A stretch of DNA of 64,000 bases from WHSW01 sp963846165 (GCA_963846165.1 CAWJUU010000007.1:62001-126000), one strand, 5' to 3'; positions 1 to 8,842 are shown, counted from the stretch's first letter. Numbers and translations: made by a program. Notes: generated by a model not told the origin, from the letters alone.

Positions 1-575
1 GGGTGCTTCGTCTCGGGATAGATCCCGATCCTGCGGCCGCGCTTCCTTGACTCCCGCTTCGCGAGGTCGATGACCTCCTGGAGCGTCGGAACCTTGAACT
101 CCCCGTTGAACTCGATTGGGCGTCCGCCACGGGTCTGGTTCGCGCCGAGGGTCTTGATCTCGGCCAGCGTGAAGTCGGAGGCGAAGAAGCCTGTCGTCGC
201 AACGCCGTCAAGCATCTTGGTCGTCTCGCGGCTGGCGAACTCGCGATGATCCTTAACGTCGGTCGAATCGAGGGTCGCGGGATTCGTGTCGCCGATGAAC
301 GGCTCGTGACGGGCGATCAGCACGCCGTCCTTCGTCGCCACGAGGTCGGGCTCGATGTAGTCTGCGCCGAGCTTGATCGCGAGCCTGTAGGACTCCAGCG
401 TGTGCTCGGGCAGGAAGCCGCTCGCCCCCCGGTGGCCGATCACCAGAGGGCTGTTCTCGCGCTTCGGGCCGTCGCGCTTGTGCTTCTTCTTGCCGACGGC
501 GGCCGTCGTTGCGAGGAGCGCCACCAGAGCGAGCAGGACCAAGGCTATGCGAATCCACGACGCGCGAGAGTTCAT
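1..575 (-). CDS. Secreted glycerophosphodiester phosphodiesterase (partial)
   Basis: The C-terminus lies beyond the left edge; 191 residues are visible. Residues 1-28 form an export signal (short basic start, then an Ala/Leu-rich core), followed by a Lys/Arg-rich linker. The GDPD fold starts at VIGHRGASG (catalytic His48-Arg49), continues with PEHT (Glu57) and YIEPDLV (metal ligands Glu75 and Asp77), and has the second catalytic His at ARHEP (His90). The family hydrolyses glycerophosphodiesters to glycerol-3-phosphate and an alcohol in a Ca/Mg-dependent reaction; the export signal places it outside the membrane, as for GlpQ. It is open at the window edge. A hairpin repeat lies about 75 bp upstream of the start. 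Confidence 0.88.
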   Translation of the reverse strand, partial: MNSRASWIRIALVLLALVALLATTAAVGKKKHKRDGPKRENSPLVIGHRGASGFLPEHTLESYRLAIKLGADYIEPDLVATKDGVLIARHEPFIGDTNPATLDSTDVKDHREFASRETTKMLDGVATTGFFASDFTLAEIKTLGANQTRGGRPIEFNGEFKVPTLQEVIDLAKRESRKRGRRIGIYPETKH

Positions 576-629
576 CGGCCGAACACTAACCGACCGAGGA
601 CGAACGGGGCGCTCGGTCTCCGGTACGGC

Positions 630-881
630 TCAGAGGTGTGATTCGGGAAAGTGCCGCTTCTCGTCCAAAGCAGCAGTCGGCCGGTCGCCCGGCTCGGTGT
701 CGCTGTCACGCGAAGGCGGAAGCGCTAGCGACTGCCCTCGCGAGCGGTGTCGGGCACCACTTTCGCGTCCGACGCCCTGAAGACGTTCGACGTAGTCGTG
801 GAGCTTGAGCCGCACGCTCGTCGTTGCGCTGTCCTCGTTGCCCGACTCGTCGGTGGCCGTGACGTCTATCACGGCGACCAC
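630..881 (-). pseudogene. Possible Ig-like surface-protein remnant
   Basis: This is an 83-codon reading frame between the GDPD gene and the regulator. Its first ~28 residues (AVIDVTATDESGNEDSATTS) look like the last strand of a bacterial Ig-like/HYR domain. The rest is low-complexity, Arg/Ser-rich and runs through a hairpin repeat. It has no convincing start signal. It is best read as a decayed end of a surface protein, or as non-coding sequence. I see nothing else in the 576-917 gap. Confidence 0.25.
651..676. repeat. Hairpin repeat, copy 1 (TCGTCC loop)
   Basis: GTGCCGCTTCTCGTCCAAAG followed by CAGCAG. It matches the other intergenic copies at 10454, 13413, 14663, 23901 and 32204. The stem is CGCTT(T)/AAAGCG around a TCGTCC-type loop. 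Confidence 0.65.
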
Positions 882-917
882 CTTGCGTCCCTGCTCACTG
901 GGCTCGCGTGAGCGTCC

Positions 918-2624
918 TTACGGCATCGGCCCGCTGAGCGCGAGAGCGATCGCCTCATCGAAGCCCATCGCAGCACCGTCCGCGTACGCTTCGCTCCAAC
1001 TCCCTTCCAGTACGTGGCGGGCGGACTCAAAGAAACGCTGCTCGAACTGCCTAGCTACGTCCGCGTCGGCGATCGGGCCCGTAGCTGACGCTGCGCCCAG
1101 CAGCGTCGCGCCACGTTGCGCATCGCCGCCACAGATCGCGATCGCTGCCACACCGGCGAGGCCCTCCGCGGCGACCTCGGGCCAGACATGCTCGCGACAC
1201 AGACGGAGTTGCTCCTCGAGGCCGTCGCGGGCGCGGTCCAGATCGCCGGTGAAGAGCGCCGCCACACCGACGTTGCCGTAAACGAAGGCTAGGACCAGCG
1301 GATCGTCGCGCTCACGGGCAACCGGAATCGCCCGTTCAAGGAGTTCGAGCGCCCGCGCCGGTTGCCCCTCCTTGATCGCGTTGTACGCCGTGTTCGAGTA
1401 CAGAAATGCAAGCAGTCGAGAGCTGCCGATTGCGCTCGCTGCCGCCGCGGCCCGCTCGAGCTCGGCCGCGCCCTCGTCGACAGGCAGCGAGAGGGCCTGC
1501 TCCCACAGGGCCAGGGCGATGAGCCGGTCGTCGCCCGCCTCGCGCGCGAGGGCCAGCGCTTCATCGGCGAGTGCCAGCCGGCGCCGCTGCGGCAGGGTTT
1601 CGGACCCCTCCGAGTCCGCGAGCACCACCAGCGTGGCGGCGACACAGCCCGGGTCCTCGGTCTCCCGCGACAGGGCCAGAGCGTCCTCCTCCAGCTCCTT
1701 CAGTTCCTCCCGCGAGGCCTTGTCGGATCCATGTGGGCCGAGGAGGCGCACCTGCGCTCGTCGCGCCCGAGCCCGGTCTGCTGTCGGAGCGTCGGTGCCG
1801 GCAGCGGCAAGGGCCGCTTCCAGCCATTCGACACCCTCGGAGTATTGGCCGCGGATATCCCAGAAGAGCTCGAGCATCCCTGCCAGGCGCAGCGCCAGCG
1901 TCGGATCGCCGTCGTGGAGGCTCCACTCGAAGGCCGTCCGTAGGTTGTCGATCTCGACGTCGAGCTTGGGCAGCCACTCGGTCTCATTGCGGGTGAAGAG
2001 CTCAGGCTCGGCGCGCTCGACGAGCCGCAGGTAGTGAGCGCAGTGTCGGGCGCGCGTCTGGGTGGCCTCGTCGTCGTTCCCGAGGCGCGCCAGGGCGTAC
2101 CCGCGGACGGTTTCCAGCATCGTCAGCCGGGCTTCCTTGCCAGAGCCCTCACGGCCTAGCAGCTGCTTGTCAACCAGGCCCTGCAGTGCATCGAGCTCGG
2201 CAGCGGTGACTGTCTGGGCGGCTTCGAACGTGGCCCCCCCGGCAAAGACCGCGAATCGGGCGAACGCCCGGGCCTCCTCGGAGCTCAACAGGCGATGACT
2301 CCAGTCGATCGTGGCGCGAAGCGTGCGCTGGCGGTCCGGCGCGTCGCGAGGGCCCTCGGCGAGGACGTTCAGAGCGTCGGCGAGTCGCGCGTTGAGCTCC
2401 TCAACGTCGAGCAAGGTCGTGCGAGCCGCGGCAAGCTCGAGCGCAAGCGGGAGCCCGTCGAGCCGACGGCAGATCTCGGCGATCGCGGGGGCGTTGTCGT
2501 CGGTCAGCTCGAAGGACGGGTCGTGGCTGCGCACCCGCTCGACGAGCAAAGAACCGGCCGCGGATTCCTCAACGGCAACCAGCTGCGGCTCCGCCGGTAT
2601 TGCAGTGGTGAGACCGTGTAGCAC
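918..2624 (-). CDS. BTAD/AfsR-type regulator, C-terminal part (frameshifted)
   Basis: C-terminal half of a BTAD-NB-ARC-TPR regulator whose N-terminal half is the next gene upstream (2679-3836). It contains the end of the NTPase module (ICRRLDGLPLALELAAAR, the GLPLA motif typical of AfsR/NB-ARC proteins), a winged-helix segment, then about 300 residues of Ala/Leu/Glu-rich TPR-like helical repeats. The apparent GTG start is a frameshift artefact: the conserved LATSREPL motif is found only in a third frame between about 2611 and 2715. One extra base near 2709 and one missing base near 2608 would join all three pieces into one ~970-residue protein. As sequenced, this part is not translated from the natural start. 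Confidence 0.75.
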   Translation of the reverse strand: MLHGLTTAIPAEPQLVAVEESAAGSLLVERVRSHDPSFELTDDNAPAIAEICRRLDGLPLALELAAARTTLLDVEELNARLADALNVLAEGPRDAPDRQRTLRATIDWSHRLLSSEEARAFARFAVFAGGATFEAAQTVTAAELDALQGLVDKQLLGREGSGKEARLTMLETVRGYALARLGNDDEATQTRARHCAHYLRLVERAEPELFTRNETEWLPKLDVEIDNLRTAFEWSLHDGDPTLALRLAGMLELFWDIRGQYSEGVEWLEAALAAAGTDAPTADRARARRAQVRLLGPHGSDKASREELKELEEDALALSRETEDPGCVAATLVVLADSEGSETLPQRRRLALADEALALAREAGDDRLIALALWEQALSLPVDEGAAELERAAAAASAIGSSRLLAFLYSNTAYNAIKEGQPARALELLERAIPVARERDDPLVLAFVYGNVGVAALFTGDLDRARDGLEEQLRLCREHVWPEVAAEGLAGVAAIAICGGDAQRGATLLGAASATGPIADADVARQFEQRFFESARHVLEGSWSEAYADGAAMGFDEAIALALSGPMP

Positions 2625-2678
2625 TGCTCGGCCTTCAGTCGCAAGGGCTCCCGACTCGTGGCCAGCACCGTCAAGGCC

Positions 2679-3836
2679 TCACCCGCATGGACCAGATCGC
2701 CGATGACCGGGGCTCGCCGCCAGAAGGTGCTCGCAGTTATCCAGCACCAAGAGTCCATGCTTCCTGGCGAGGAAGCGCTCCAGGGCCCCCTTGGCGGTCT
2801 CCCCCTCGAGGGGTTTGACGTCCAGTTCCTGCGCGATCGCACTCGCAACGTGCTCTGGCTTCGCAGTCGCCGCCAGGGAGACGAACCAGGCGCCATCCGC
2901 CAGCTCGGGTTCCAGCTCACGCGCCGCCTCGAGAGCCAGACGCGTCTTGCCCACGCCACCGGGCCCAACGAGTGTGACCAGCCTGACGTCGGCGCGGCGC
3001 AGCAGAGCGGCAACGGCGAGCGAGTCCGTCTCGCGGCCGAACGTCCGCGTCGGCGGCGCCGGCAGGCGGCTCCTGCGCGGCGCAACAGGTGCCTGCAGGG
3101 CGGCGTCGTGGGTGAGGATGGCGTGTTCGAGCGCCTGCAACTCGGGCGTGGGCTCAACGCCGAGCTCGTCGATCAGCCGCGTTCGCGCCGCGCGGTAGGC
3201 CTCGAGCGCTTCGGCTTGGCGGCCGGCGCGGTACAGGGCCACCACGAGCTGGCGATGCAGTCGCTCTCGAAGCGGATGCTCGTCGACGAGCGCCTCGAGC
3301 TCGGCGACCAACTCCGCGTATCGCCCAGATTCGAGGTCGGCGTCGAATCGATCCTCGAGCGCGGCGAGTCGCAACTCCTCGAGGCGGCGAATCTCGGGCT
3401 GAGCGAAGGCCTCGAACCGCAGGTCGGCAAGCGGCGGCCCGCGCCAAACCTCCAGCGCCTCCCGCAGCAGCCCAGCGGCGCGCTCCGGGTCGTTTGCCGC
3501 GAGCGCTCGGCGTCCTTGTTCGGCGAGCGTCTCGAAGCGGTCGAGATCGAGCTCGCCGGGCGCGGCCCGGAGCATGTAGCCGTTGGGCTGCGTGACGATC
3601 CGGCTATCGGCTGCTCCGAGGGCTTTGCGCAGCCGGGAGACGTACGCCTGCAGGCTCTTTCTCGATGACGCGGGCGCCCGTTCCCCCCAGAGCAACTCGA
3701 GCAGGGTGTCGGTGGCGACGGGCTCGTTCGCGCGGAGCAGGAGTATCGCGAGCAAGGCCCGCTGCTTGCCGCTGCCGATGGAGTACGACCGCCCATCGGC
3801 AATGACGTCGAGCGGCCCGAGGATCCGGAAATCCAT
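2679..3836 (-). CDS. SARP/BTAD regulator with NB-ARC domain, N-terminal part (frameshifted)
   Basis: A 385-residue N-terminal part. Residues 1-95 are an OmpR-like DNA-binding winged helix (MDFRILGPLDV, then KQRALLAILLL), residues ~97-245 the bacterial transcriptional activation domain (RLEELRLAALEDR, ending ELGVEPTPELQALE), then an NTPase domain with Walker A GPGGVGKT (291-298) and Walker B LLVLDNCEHL (362-371). It then runs out of frame and stops. The ATG at 3836 was chosen because MDFRILGPL is the family start, is shared with the second regulator at 9824, and has GGAGG 10-14 nt upstream; the longer upstream reading is not family-like. This family activates genes through direct-repeat operators. 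It is divergent from a small exported protein at 4041. Confidence 0.82.
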   Translation of the reverse strand: MDFRILGPLDVIADGRSYSIGSGKQRALLAILLLRANEPVATDTLLELLWGERAPASSRKSLQAYVSRLRKALGAADSRIVTQPNGYMLRAAPGELDLDRFETLAEQGRRALAANDPERAAGLLREALEVWRGPPLADLRFEAFAQPEIRRLEELRLAALEDRFDADLESGRYAELVAELEALVDEHPLRERLHRQLVVALYRAGRQAEALEAYRAARTRLIDELGVEPTPELQALEHAILTHDAALQAPVAPRRSRLPAPPTRTFGRETDSLAVAALLRRADVRLVTLVGPGGVGKTRLALEAARELEPELADGAWFVSLAATAKPEHVASAIAQELDVKPLEGETAKGALERFLARKHGLLVLDNCEHLLAASPGHRRSGPCG

Positions 3837-4040
3837 CGAATCCTTACCTCCGGCCCAACGTACGTCCGCCCGCGGAGCCCTGCAAGCGCCTGTTGGCAAG
3901 GCGCAGCCGAAACGCAAGCGGTGTCGCGGAGCCTGCTGCCGATAACCGGCACCGGAGTCTCGTCCCGTTAGAGAGGCCTGTTCCGGGCCACGATCACAAA
4001 GGAGGCCTCGCCATGAGGGGTCATTTCAGCCAGCAGCAGG

Positions 4041-4430
4041 ATGTCGACGCGGCAGCCGCAGCCCAGACTCGCTCGCCCGATCGCGTTCGTCCTCGTCGTG
4101 GGTGCGCTCGCGATCCCGACAAGCGCGGGTGCGACGTACGGATTCGTCTCGGATCAAGGTTCGGTCCCGGGCAAGGAGACCATCGGTTCGGGCCAGCTCG
4201 TAGCCCCGGACCACAGCGCGCTGGACGCCTCGTTGGCACCGACCGAGGGTTCGACGGCGCCCACGGTCGTCGCGGCAAACAGCTCGCCTGTCACCGATGG
4301 CGACGGGTTCGATTGGGCCGACGCGGCGCTCGGCGCCGGAATCACGATGGCGCTCGCTGCGCTGGCCGGTGGCGCTGTGTTGGCGCTCCGCCGGCAGCCG
4401 GACGCATCACCGCGCGCTTCGACCGGCTGA
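4041..4430 (+). CDS. Exported 129-aa protein with C-terminal membrane anchor (GFDWADAALGAG)
   Basis: Unrecognised function. Residues 1-31 form a signal peptide (hydrophobic core AFVLVVGALAI, cleavage near TSAGA). A polar, disordered middle of about 55 residues follows, then the motif GFDWADAALGAG (89-100) leading into one membrane helix (about 96-117) closed by RRQ. The protein at 9943 has the same length (129 aa), layout and GFD-DAA-GAG motif, and both are divergent from a BTAD regulator, so they form a duplicated module. The ATG at 4041 opens the signal peptide but has only a weak ribosome site. A strong AAAGGAGG precedes an ATG at 4013 in another frame, so an indel in the 5' end is possible. 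Confidence 0.72.
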   Translation: MSTRQPQPRLARPIAFVLVVGALAIPTSAGATYGFVSDQGSVPGKETIGSGQLVAPDHSALDASLAPTEGSTAPTVVAANSSPVTDGDGFDWADAALGAGITMALAALAGGAVLALRRQPDASPRASTG

Positions 4431-4678
4431 GGTCGGCAGTAAGGGATTGGCGCGGAGGCGCGGTCCTTACGTCGCTCTCCGCGCTCATCCTGATTTATCA
4501 AGAAGTCAACCCGGCCGCTTCCAGCTCGGGTCGGCCTGGCGCTGGAGCAGCTAGACGGGCGATAGCCGGCGGCGACTGCGGCATGCCGCTTCCATGCGGA
4601 GTGTGGCTCTTGCCGGCGACGGGCTCGCTGTCGCTTTGCGCGAGGAGCGACAGCCGTGTCGGTGGTGGGCTCCGCGTT

Positions 4679-4700
4679 CGCTTCCCATGCAAAGCGGCAC
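4679..4700. repeat. Hairpin repeat, copy 2 (CATGC loop)
   Basis: CGCTTCCCATGCAAAGCGGC followed by AC: the CGCTT/AAAGCG stem with a CCATGC-type loop. It lies downstream of the small exported protein. The rest of the 4431-4809 gap shows no gene; another inverted repeat, TGTCGCT...AGCGACA, lies at about 4629-4652. Confidence 0.6.
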
Positions 4701-4809
4701 TTGTCCGTACCCACCACCCCCACTCGCGCCGGTATCTCGGCTAAATCAGCGCACCAAACAACTGCTGAATAACTGCTGGCGGTGCTCGCGCGGCACCCCT
4801 GAGAACGCG

Positions 4810-4834
4810 AAAGCCCCCGCAGATGCGGGGGTTT
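4810..4834 (-). terminator. Rho-independent terminator of the ancestral tRNA-Arg
   Basis: Perfect 8-bp stem CCCCCGCA/TGCGGGGG with a 2-nt loop, flanked by AAA on the left and TTT on the right, so it could work in both directions. On the minus strand it lies directly after the tRNA-Arg 3' fragment, the position expected for the terminator of the original, uninterrupted tRNA gene. Confidence 0.65.
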
Positions 4835-4839
4835 CCTGA

Positions 4840-4886
4840 CGGGCCCGACAGGATTCGAACCTGTGACCTTCGGTTTCGTAGACCGA
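4840..4886 (-). repeat. tRNA-Arg 3'-half duplicate (att-like site, left edge of island)
   Basis: These 47 bp are identical to 10671-10717, the 3' part of the intact tRNA-Arg(ACG): discriminator and acceptor strand, T-arm, variable loop and anticodon arm up to the GACCGA stem strand. Beyond 4886 the match stops abruptly. Same orientation as the intact gene. This is the usual mark left by an element that integrated site-specifically in a tRNA 3' end. Confidence 0.8.
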
Positions 4887-4941
4887 ATGTGGGGGTTTCC
4901 GAATGTCCAGCTACTAGGCCGAATCCGACAAGAAAGCCCTG

Positions 4942-5259
4942 CTACCGAGCCGGTTTTGTCGCACCAGCCTGTACCGTCCTACTCCGCCGAGGGCTGTCTC
5001 TCCGAGGGTCCGTTCCGGGGTCCGTCGCCACAGCGCTGCTCTGCGTCCGCTGCGCCTTCGCGTTGCGCAGGCGCGCGACCAGGGCTTCCCAGCGGTCGCT
5101 CTTGTAGTCCGCGAAGCCGAGGCCCTCAAGCTCCGCCCGGCGACGTTCGGACTCGTCGGGGGTTGTCGGCTGTGTCCACAGTCCTAGCTCTTGAGCTTCA
5201 GCCCGGCGGCGCGCGAAGGTGTCGCCGTGGTATCCGCTCCAACGGCCGTCAGCTGACAT
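4942..5259 (-). CDS. Phage-type hypothetical protein
   Basis: 105 residues, highly charged (RRRAEAQELGLW, SERRRAELEGLGFADY), without signal peptide or membrane helix, and with a disordered Arg/Ser/Pro-rich tail. I do not recognise the family. It overlaps the end of the upstream HGG-motif gene by 11 nt, so the two are probably translated together, and both lie just inside the left tRNA-Arg att-like site. The context suggests a remnant of a phage or integrative element. Confidence 0.45.
   Translation of the reverse strand: MSADGRWSGYHGDTFARRRAEAQELGLWTQPTTPDESERRRAELEGLGFADYKSDRWEALVARLRNAKAQRTQSSAVATDPGTDPRRDSPRRSRTVQAGATKPAR
5006..5025. repeat. Paired GGGTCCGT direct repeat (left end of island)
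   Basis: GGGTCCGTTCCGGGGTCCGT: two GGGTCCGT octamers spaced 12 bp, about 120 bp inside the left att-like site. The same 20-bp arrangement with 2 mismatches and the same orientation occurs at 10593-10612, near the right att-like site. It is a candidate recombinase arm-type site. Confidence 0.5.
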
Positions 5260-5860
5260 CGGCAGCTGTGCCGTTGATCGTCTCTAGCTCAGCTCGCACC
5301 GCCGGGCCGATAGCTTTCCGCTGCTCCTGGGTTAGCTCGACTCGGCTGAGAACACCCTCGACAAATCGCCCCATCATTGCCGTCTGAGCCTCGGCAACAT
5401 TCAGCTTGCGACCCTCGATCCCCATGTCGCTCGCGACCTTCGCGAAGCGCGCCAACCTGTCCCGCTCAGAGTTGAAGACGACAAGCACCGCCGGGTCAAG
5501 CTCGCCAAGTTCTTCGAGCCTCGCGGTAAGGACAGCAACCATCCCAGCCGCCTGACGCAGCAGCCCGGTCACTGCCTGGTCCGGGGTGACGTCAATCGCC
5601 TCGCCGAGCGTCGTCCCTTCGCGCTTCACCATCTCGCGCTCCGCCTTGGTCCGGTGGTTGCGAGTCGAGCCGCCATGGAACTTGCACACGCCGACGCCGG
5701 TGTGATCGGTCCCGAGCCCCGCGAAGGCCCGGCATGTCGTGCCGTCCTTCTTCTTTGCGCCGCACATCGGCCGGTGGTCGCGGTCCGTCTTGCGGGCGCG
5801 GCGCACTGCGCACAAATTGCACAACCCGGTCTTGGCCCACTTCGTTTCGGCCCGCCGCAA
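5249..5860 (-). CDS. Phage HGG-motif zinc-binding protein, small-terminase-like
   Basis: 203 residues from a TTG start. The core is CGAKKKDGTTCRAFAG ... GVCKFHGGSTRNHRTKAE, a Cys/His cluster with the HGG motif found in phage proteins often annotated as small terminase subunits or HNH-linked factors. A helical C-terminal half follows. The true N-terminus seems to be in another frame: an ATG at 5895 gives MATAKKTLTCDNCGG, whose CxxC would pair with GLCNLC of this frame to make a zinc ribbon, so one base has been lost near 5853. No capsid, portal or large-terminase gene is nearby, so this is a fragment of an element. The exact role is uncertain. Confidence 0.55.
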   Translation of the reverse strand: MRRAETKWAKTGLCNLCAVRRARKTDRDHRPMCGAKKKDGTTCRAFAGLGTDHTGVGVCKFHGGSTRNHRTKAEREMVKREGTTLGEAIDVTPDQAVTGLLRQAAGMVAVLTARLEELGELDPAVLVVFNSERDRLARFAKVASDMGIEGRKLNVAEAQTAMMGRFVEGVLSRVELTQEQRKAIGPAVRAELETINGTAADVS

Positions 5861-6028
5861 TTGTCACAAGTGAGGGTTTTCTTGGCTGTGGCCATCCCGT
5901 GAAGCTCTCGCGGCGGCGCTCGACGCGGCCTACGCCTCCGAGCCCACGAAGGTCGCCGAGCTAGCCCGCTAAGACGCGTTCTCTGGCCGTCTCTGAGGCT
6001 TCGGCCCGTGTCCCTGTACAAGAAACCT

Positions 6029-8842
6029 CTACCGCGGCGTCGGTGCGCCCGAGCGTGCAGCGCCGCCGAGCTCCTCCACGAGCGCCCGGGTCCGCGCCGC
6101 CGAGGGGACGATGCCCTTGCGCTCGTAGAGGCTGAGCGCCTCCCGCGCGGCGCCGGCGGCCTCCTCGGGCCGGCCCGCCATCCGCAGCACGTCCGCGAGG
6201 TCGATCAGGACATCGGCGTGGAACCACAGCTGGTCGGTCTCGGTGGCGATCGCGACACCCTCGCGAGCCAGGCGCTCGGCGTCCTCGATCCGCCCCTCGC
6301 GCGCGAGCAGCCTGGCGTGAACGCCCCTGCGCTTGATCTGCCACTCGCGATCGGCCGGGGCGGGCACCTCGTCGATCGCCTCGACCAGGGCGCGCGCTTC
6401 CTCGTAGCGCCCCTGCTCGTAGACGGGGCGGGGCAGGTCGACGGAGACGGTGGATAGGAACCATCTGTCGCCGATCGCGCTGAACGAGTCCCTGGCCGCG
6501 CGCATGTGTCGCTCAGCGGCGACGGGATCGCCCGCGAACAGCTCGATGTGTCCGCCGAGCAGCTCCTGCACGCCCACCTGCCACCTGAGGCCGAGGTCGT
6601 CGAGCCGCTCGCAGCTCTGCGCGATGTGTGCGCGCGCTTCCTCGAAGCGCGCGCTCATCGCCTCCTGCGCGGCCAGGAAGCCCGCCAGGTTCGCCTCCAG
6701 GACCAGGTTCCCTTCCGCCGCGCGCATCAGCCGCTCGGTCCTGCGCGCGGCCTCCGCGGCCGGGGTCGGGCCGTGCAGCAGGGCAAAGGCAACTGCGCCC
6801 AGCCCCCAAGCCTCCTCCCGGGAGCTCCCCGCCCTGCGGGCATGCTCCGCGCCGCGCAGCCCCGCCTCCGCGGCCGCGACCATCTCCCCACGCGGCCAGT
6901 GAGCCTCGGAGAGCAGGCACCAGGCCCGGGCTAGGCCCAGGTCCTCGCCGAGTTCGTCGAGCACGTCGGTCGCCGTGGTGGCGCGCTCGATGAGCTCGTC
7001 GGTGTCCACTCGCTCGGGATCCGTGTACATCCTCTGGTGGGCGAGCTTCACGGTCGCCGTCCACTCGACCGCCCGGTCGCCGTGCGCTCGCCCTCGCTCG
7101 ATCGCCTCGGCGAGCACGGCGTTCGCGCGGTCGAGCTCGCCGATCTCGAACAGCGCATAGCCCAGGTCATTGAGAAGCTCGAGCCGGGCGCGATCCTCGG
7201 CGGCGAAAAGCGAGGCGGAGCGCTGCAGCAGGTTGACCGAGGCGGGCATGTCGCCGCGACGGAACGCCCGCCCTCCGGCGCTGGCGAGAAGCTCGGCCGC
7301 CCGGCGGGCCAGCGCGCGGTCCTCGTCACTCACGGGCCCGAACTCGGCGCGGTAGCCGTAGGTCTGCTCCAGGTGGTAGCCGGCCGTCTCGGCGTACTCG
7401 GCGGTGCCCTCGCCGACGCTCCGCTCGAGCCACGCGGCGACGCGCTCGTGAAGCTCCGCGCGAAGGCGCTTGGGGATCGCGCGGTAGGCGGCCTGCTGGA
7501 TCAGCACGTGGCGAAACCGGAACGACTCCCGATCGGGGTGGGGCGAGTGAACCGGGTCCAGCAGCTCCTTTCCCACCAGCGTCTCGATGTGCCGCGAGGC
7601 GAACGGACGGGCATCGTCGGGAACCAGCTCTAGCACGGCGTCCTGCTGGAACTCCTTGCCCACCACGGCGGCGCGCTCGATCACCGTGCGCTCGCCGGGG
7701 CCGAGCCGATCGAGGCGCGCCGCCAGCACGGCCTGGATCGTCGCCGGGATCGGGACCTCACCCTCGGGCGCTGCCTCCTCCGCGAGCATGGCGAGGATTT
7801 GGTCCAGGAACAGCGGATTGCCCTGCGCGGCCTCCTGCACGCGGGCCTGCGTCGCCTCGGGGAGGCCCGCCGCCAGCGCCTCGATCAGCTCCCCCGTCTC
7901 GGCCTCCGAGAGCCGCTCGAGGTAGAGCGAGCTGGAGTTGCGCTTGCCGCCGCCCCATCCCGGGCGCCCCTCGAGCAGCTCCGGGCGCGCGAGGCAGAGG
8001 AGCAGGAGCGGCGAGCCGCGAACGCGCTCGGCCAGGTACTCGATCAGGTCGAGCAGCGTGGGCTCGGCCCAATGCACGTCCTCGAACAGGACGACCACGG
8101 GTCGCTCGTGCGCGATCGTCTCCAGCAGCCTGCGGAAGGCCCAGAAGATCTCCTCCAGGCTGCTCGCGGCCTCGGTGTGGCCGATCGCCTCGGTGACGCG
8201 CTCCGCGACCAGCTCCGCCTCCTCCTCGTCGGCGAGAAGCTGCGAGAGCGGCGCCGCCGCGGTCAACCGGCCGACGATTTCGCGCAGGGGCCAGAAGGTG
8301 ATCCCCTCGCCGTAGGGGACGCAGCGGCCCGCGAGCACGGTCGCCTGGCCGGCCACTCGCGAGGCGAGCTCCTCCGCCAGCCTCGTCTTGCCGATCCCGG
8401 CCGCGCCGAGGATCGTGAACAGGTGCACCGTTCGCTCGCGGGCCGTGCGATCGAACGCCCCCCCGAGCTGAGCCAGCTCGCCCGCGCGGCCCACGATCGG
8501 GATCTCGGCCGGGCGGGAGAGGGGCGGGGGCCGAGGGACCAGCCCGAGCAGGCGCCAGGCTTCGTTGTCACCGTCCTCGGCGCGCTCCGCCCGGGCGGCT
8601 TCTCCCAGCAGCCGGTGCGTCTCCTCGGCGAGCAGGACCTCGCCGGCCAGCGCGGCATCCGCCAGCTCTTCCGCGCGGGCCACAGGCTCTCCTGCGAGCG
8701 ATGCGACGCCGGACTCGGACTCGCCCGTCACGACCTCTCCGGTGGCGACGCCGGCCTGCCCGCCCGGCAGCTCCACCGCGGCGCGGACGGCACGCAGGGC
8801 GTCGTCCTCGTGCACGAGCGGGACACCGAACACGGCCAGCAC
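6029..8842 (-). CDS. BTAD-cyclase-like-AAA-TPR regulator, C-terminal part (frameshifted)
   Basis: 937 residues that continue the protein begun at 9824. It begins inside a class III nucleotide-cyclase-like fold (VFGVPLVHEDDALRAVRAA, GVATGEVVTG, GEVLLAEETHRLLG). Next comes an AAA/STAND ATPase introduced by PIVGRAGEL, with Walker A GAAGIGKT (146-153) and a Walker B-like VVVLFEDVHWAEP, and finally about 450 residues of TPR-like repeats. The gene starts only because of one extra G near 8868: removing it fuses GGSVES of the upstream frame to LLGDRVLAVFG here and gives a single ~1,265-residue regulator. It lies inside the tRNA-Arg island. Confidence 0.75.
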   Translation of the reverse strand: MLAVFGVPLVHEDDALRAVRAAVELPGGQAGVATGEVVTGESESGVASLAGEPVARAEELADAALAGEVLLAEETHRLLGEAARAERAEDGDNEAWRLLGLVPRPPPLSRPAEIPIVGRAGELAQLGGAFDRTARERTVHLFTILGAAGIGKTRLAEELASRVAGQATVLAGRCVPYGEGITFWPLREIVGRLTAAAPLSQLLADEEEAELVAERVTEAIGHTEAASSLEEIFWAFRRLLETIAHERPVVVLFEDVHWAEPTLLDLIEYLAERVRGSPLLLLCLARPELLEGRPGWGGGKRNSSSLYLERLSEAETGELIEALAAGLPEATQARVQEAAQGNPLFLDQILAMLAEEAAPEGEVPIPATIQAVLAARLDRLGPGERTVIERAAVVGKEFQQDAVLELVPDDARPFASRHIETLVGKELLDPVHSPHPDRESFRFRHVLIQQAAYRAIPKRLRAELHERVAAWLERSVGEGTAEYAETAGYHLEQTYGYRAEFGPVSDEDRALARRAAELLASAGGRAFRRGDMPASVNLLQRSASLFAAEDRARLELLNDLGYALFEIGELDRANAVLAEAIERGRAHGDRAVEWTATVKLAHQRMYTDPERVDTDELIERATTATDVLDELGEDLGLARAWCLLSEAHWPRGEMVAAAEAGLRGAEHARRAGSSREEAWGLGAVAFALLHGPTPAAEAARRTERLMRAAEGNLVLEANLAGFLAAQEAMSARFEEARAHIAQSCERLDDLGLRWQVGVQELLGGHIELFAGDPVAAERHMRAARDSFSAIGDRWFLSTVSVDLPRPVYEQGRYEEARALVEAIDEVPAPADREWQIKRRGVHARLLAREGRIEDAERLAREGVAIATETDQLWFHADVLIDLADVLRMAGRPEEAAGAAREALSLYERKGIVPSAARTRALVEELGGAARSGAPTPR

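Noticed and set aside
3837..4040. SARP heptamer array before the first exported-protein gene
   Set aside because: GCAAGCG-like words occur at 3882, 3896 and 3914 but the spacing (14 and 18 bp) does not fit the 11-bp period.
4013..4744. ORF from the ATG at 4013 with a strong AAAGGAGG site
   Set aside because: Its product is Arg-rich and unstructured, while the other frame gives a signal peptide and a membrane helix shared with the 9943 protein. A 5' indel cannot be excluded.
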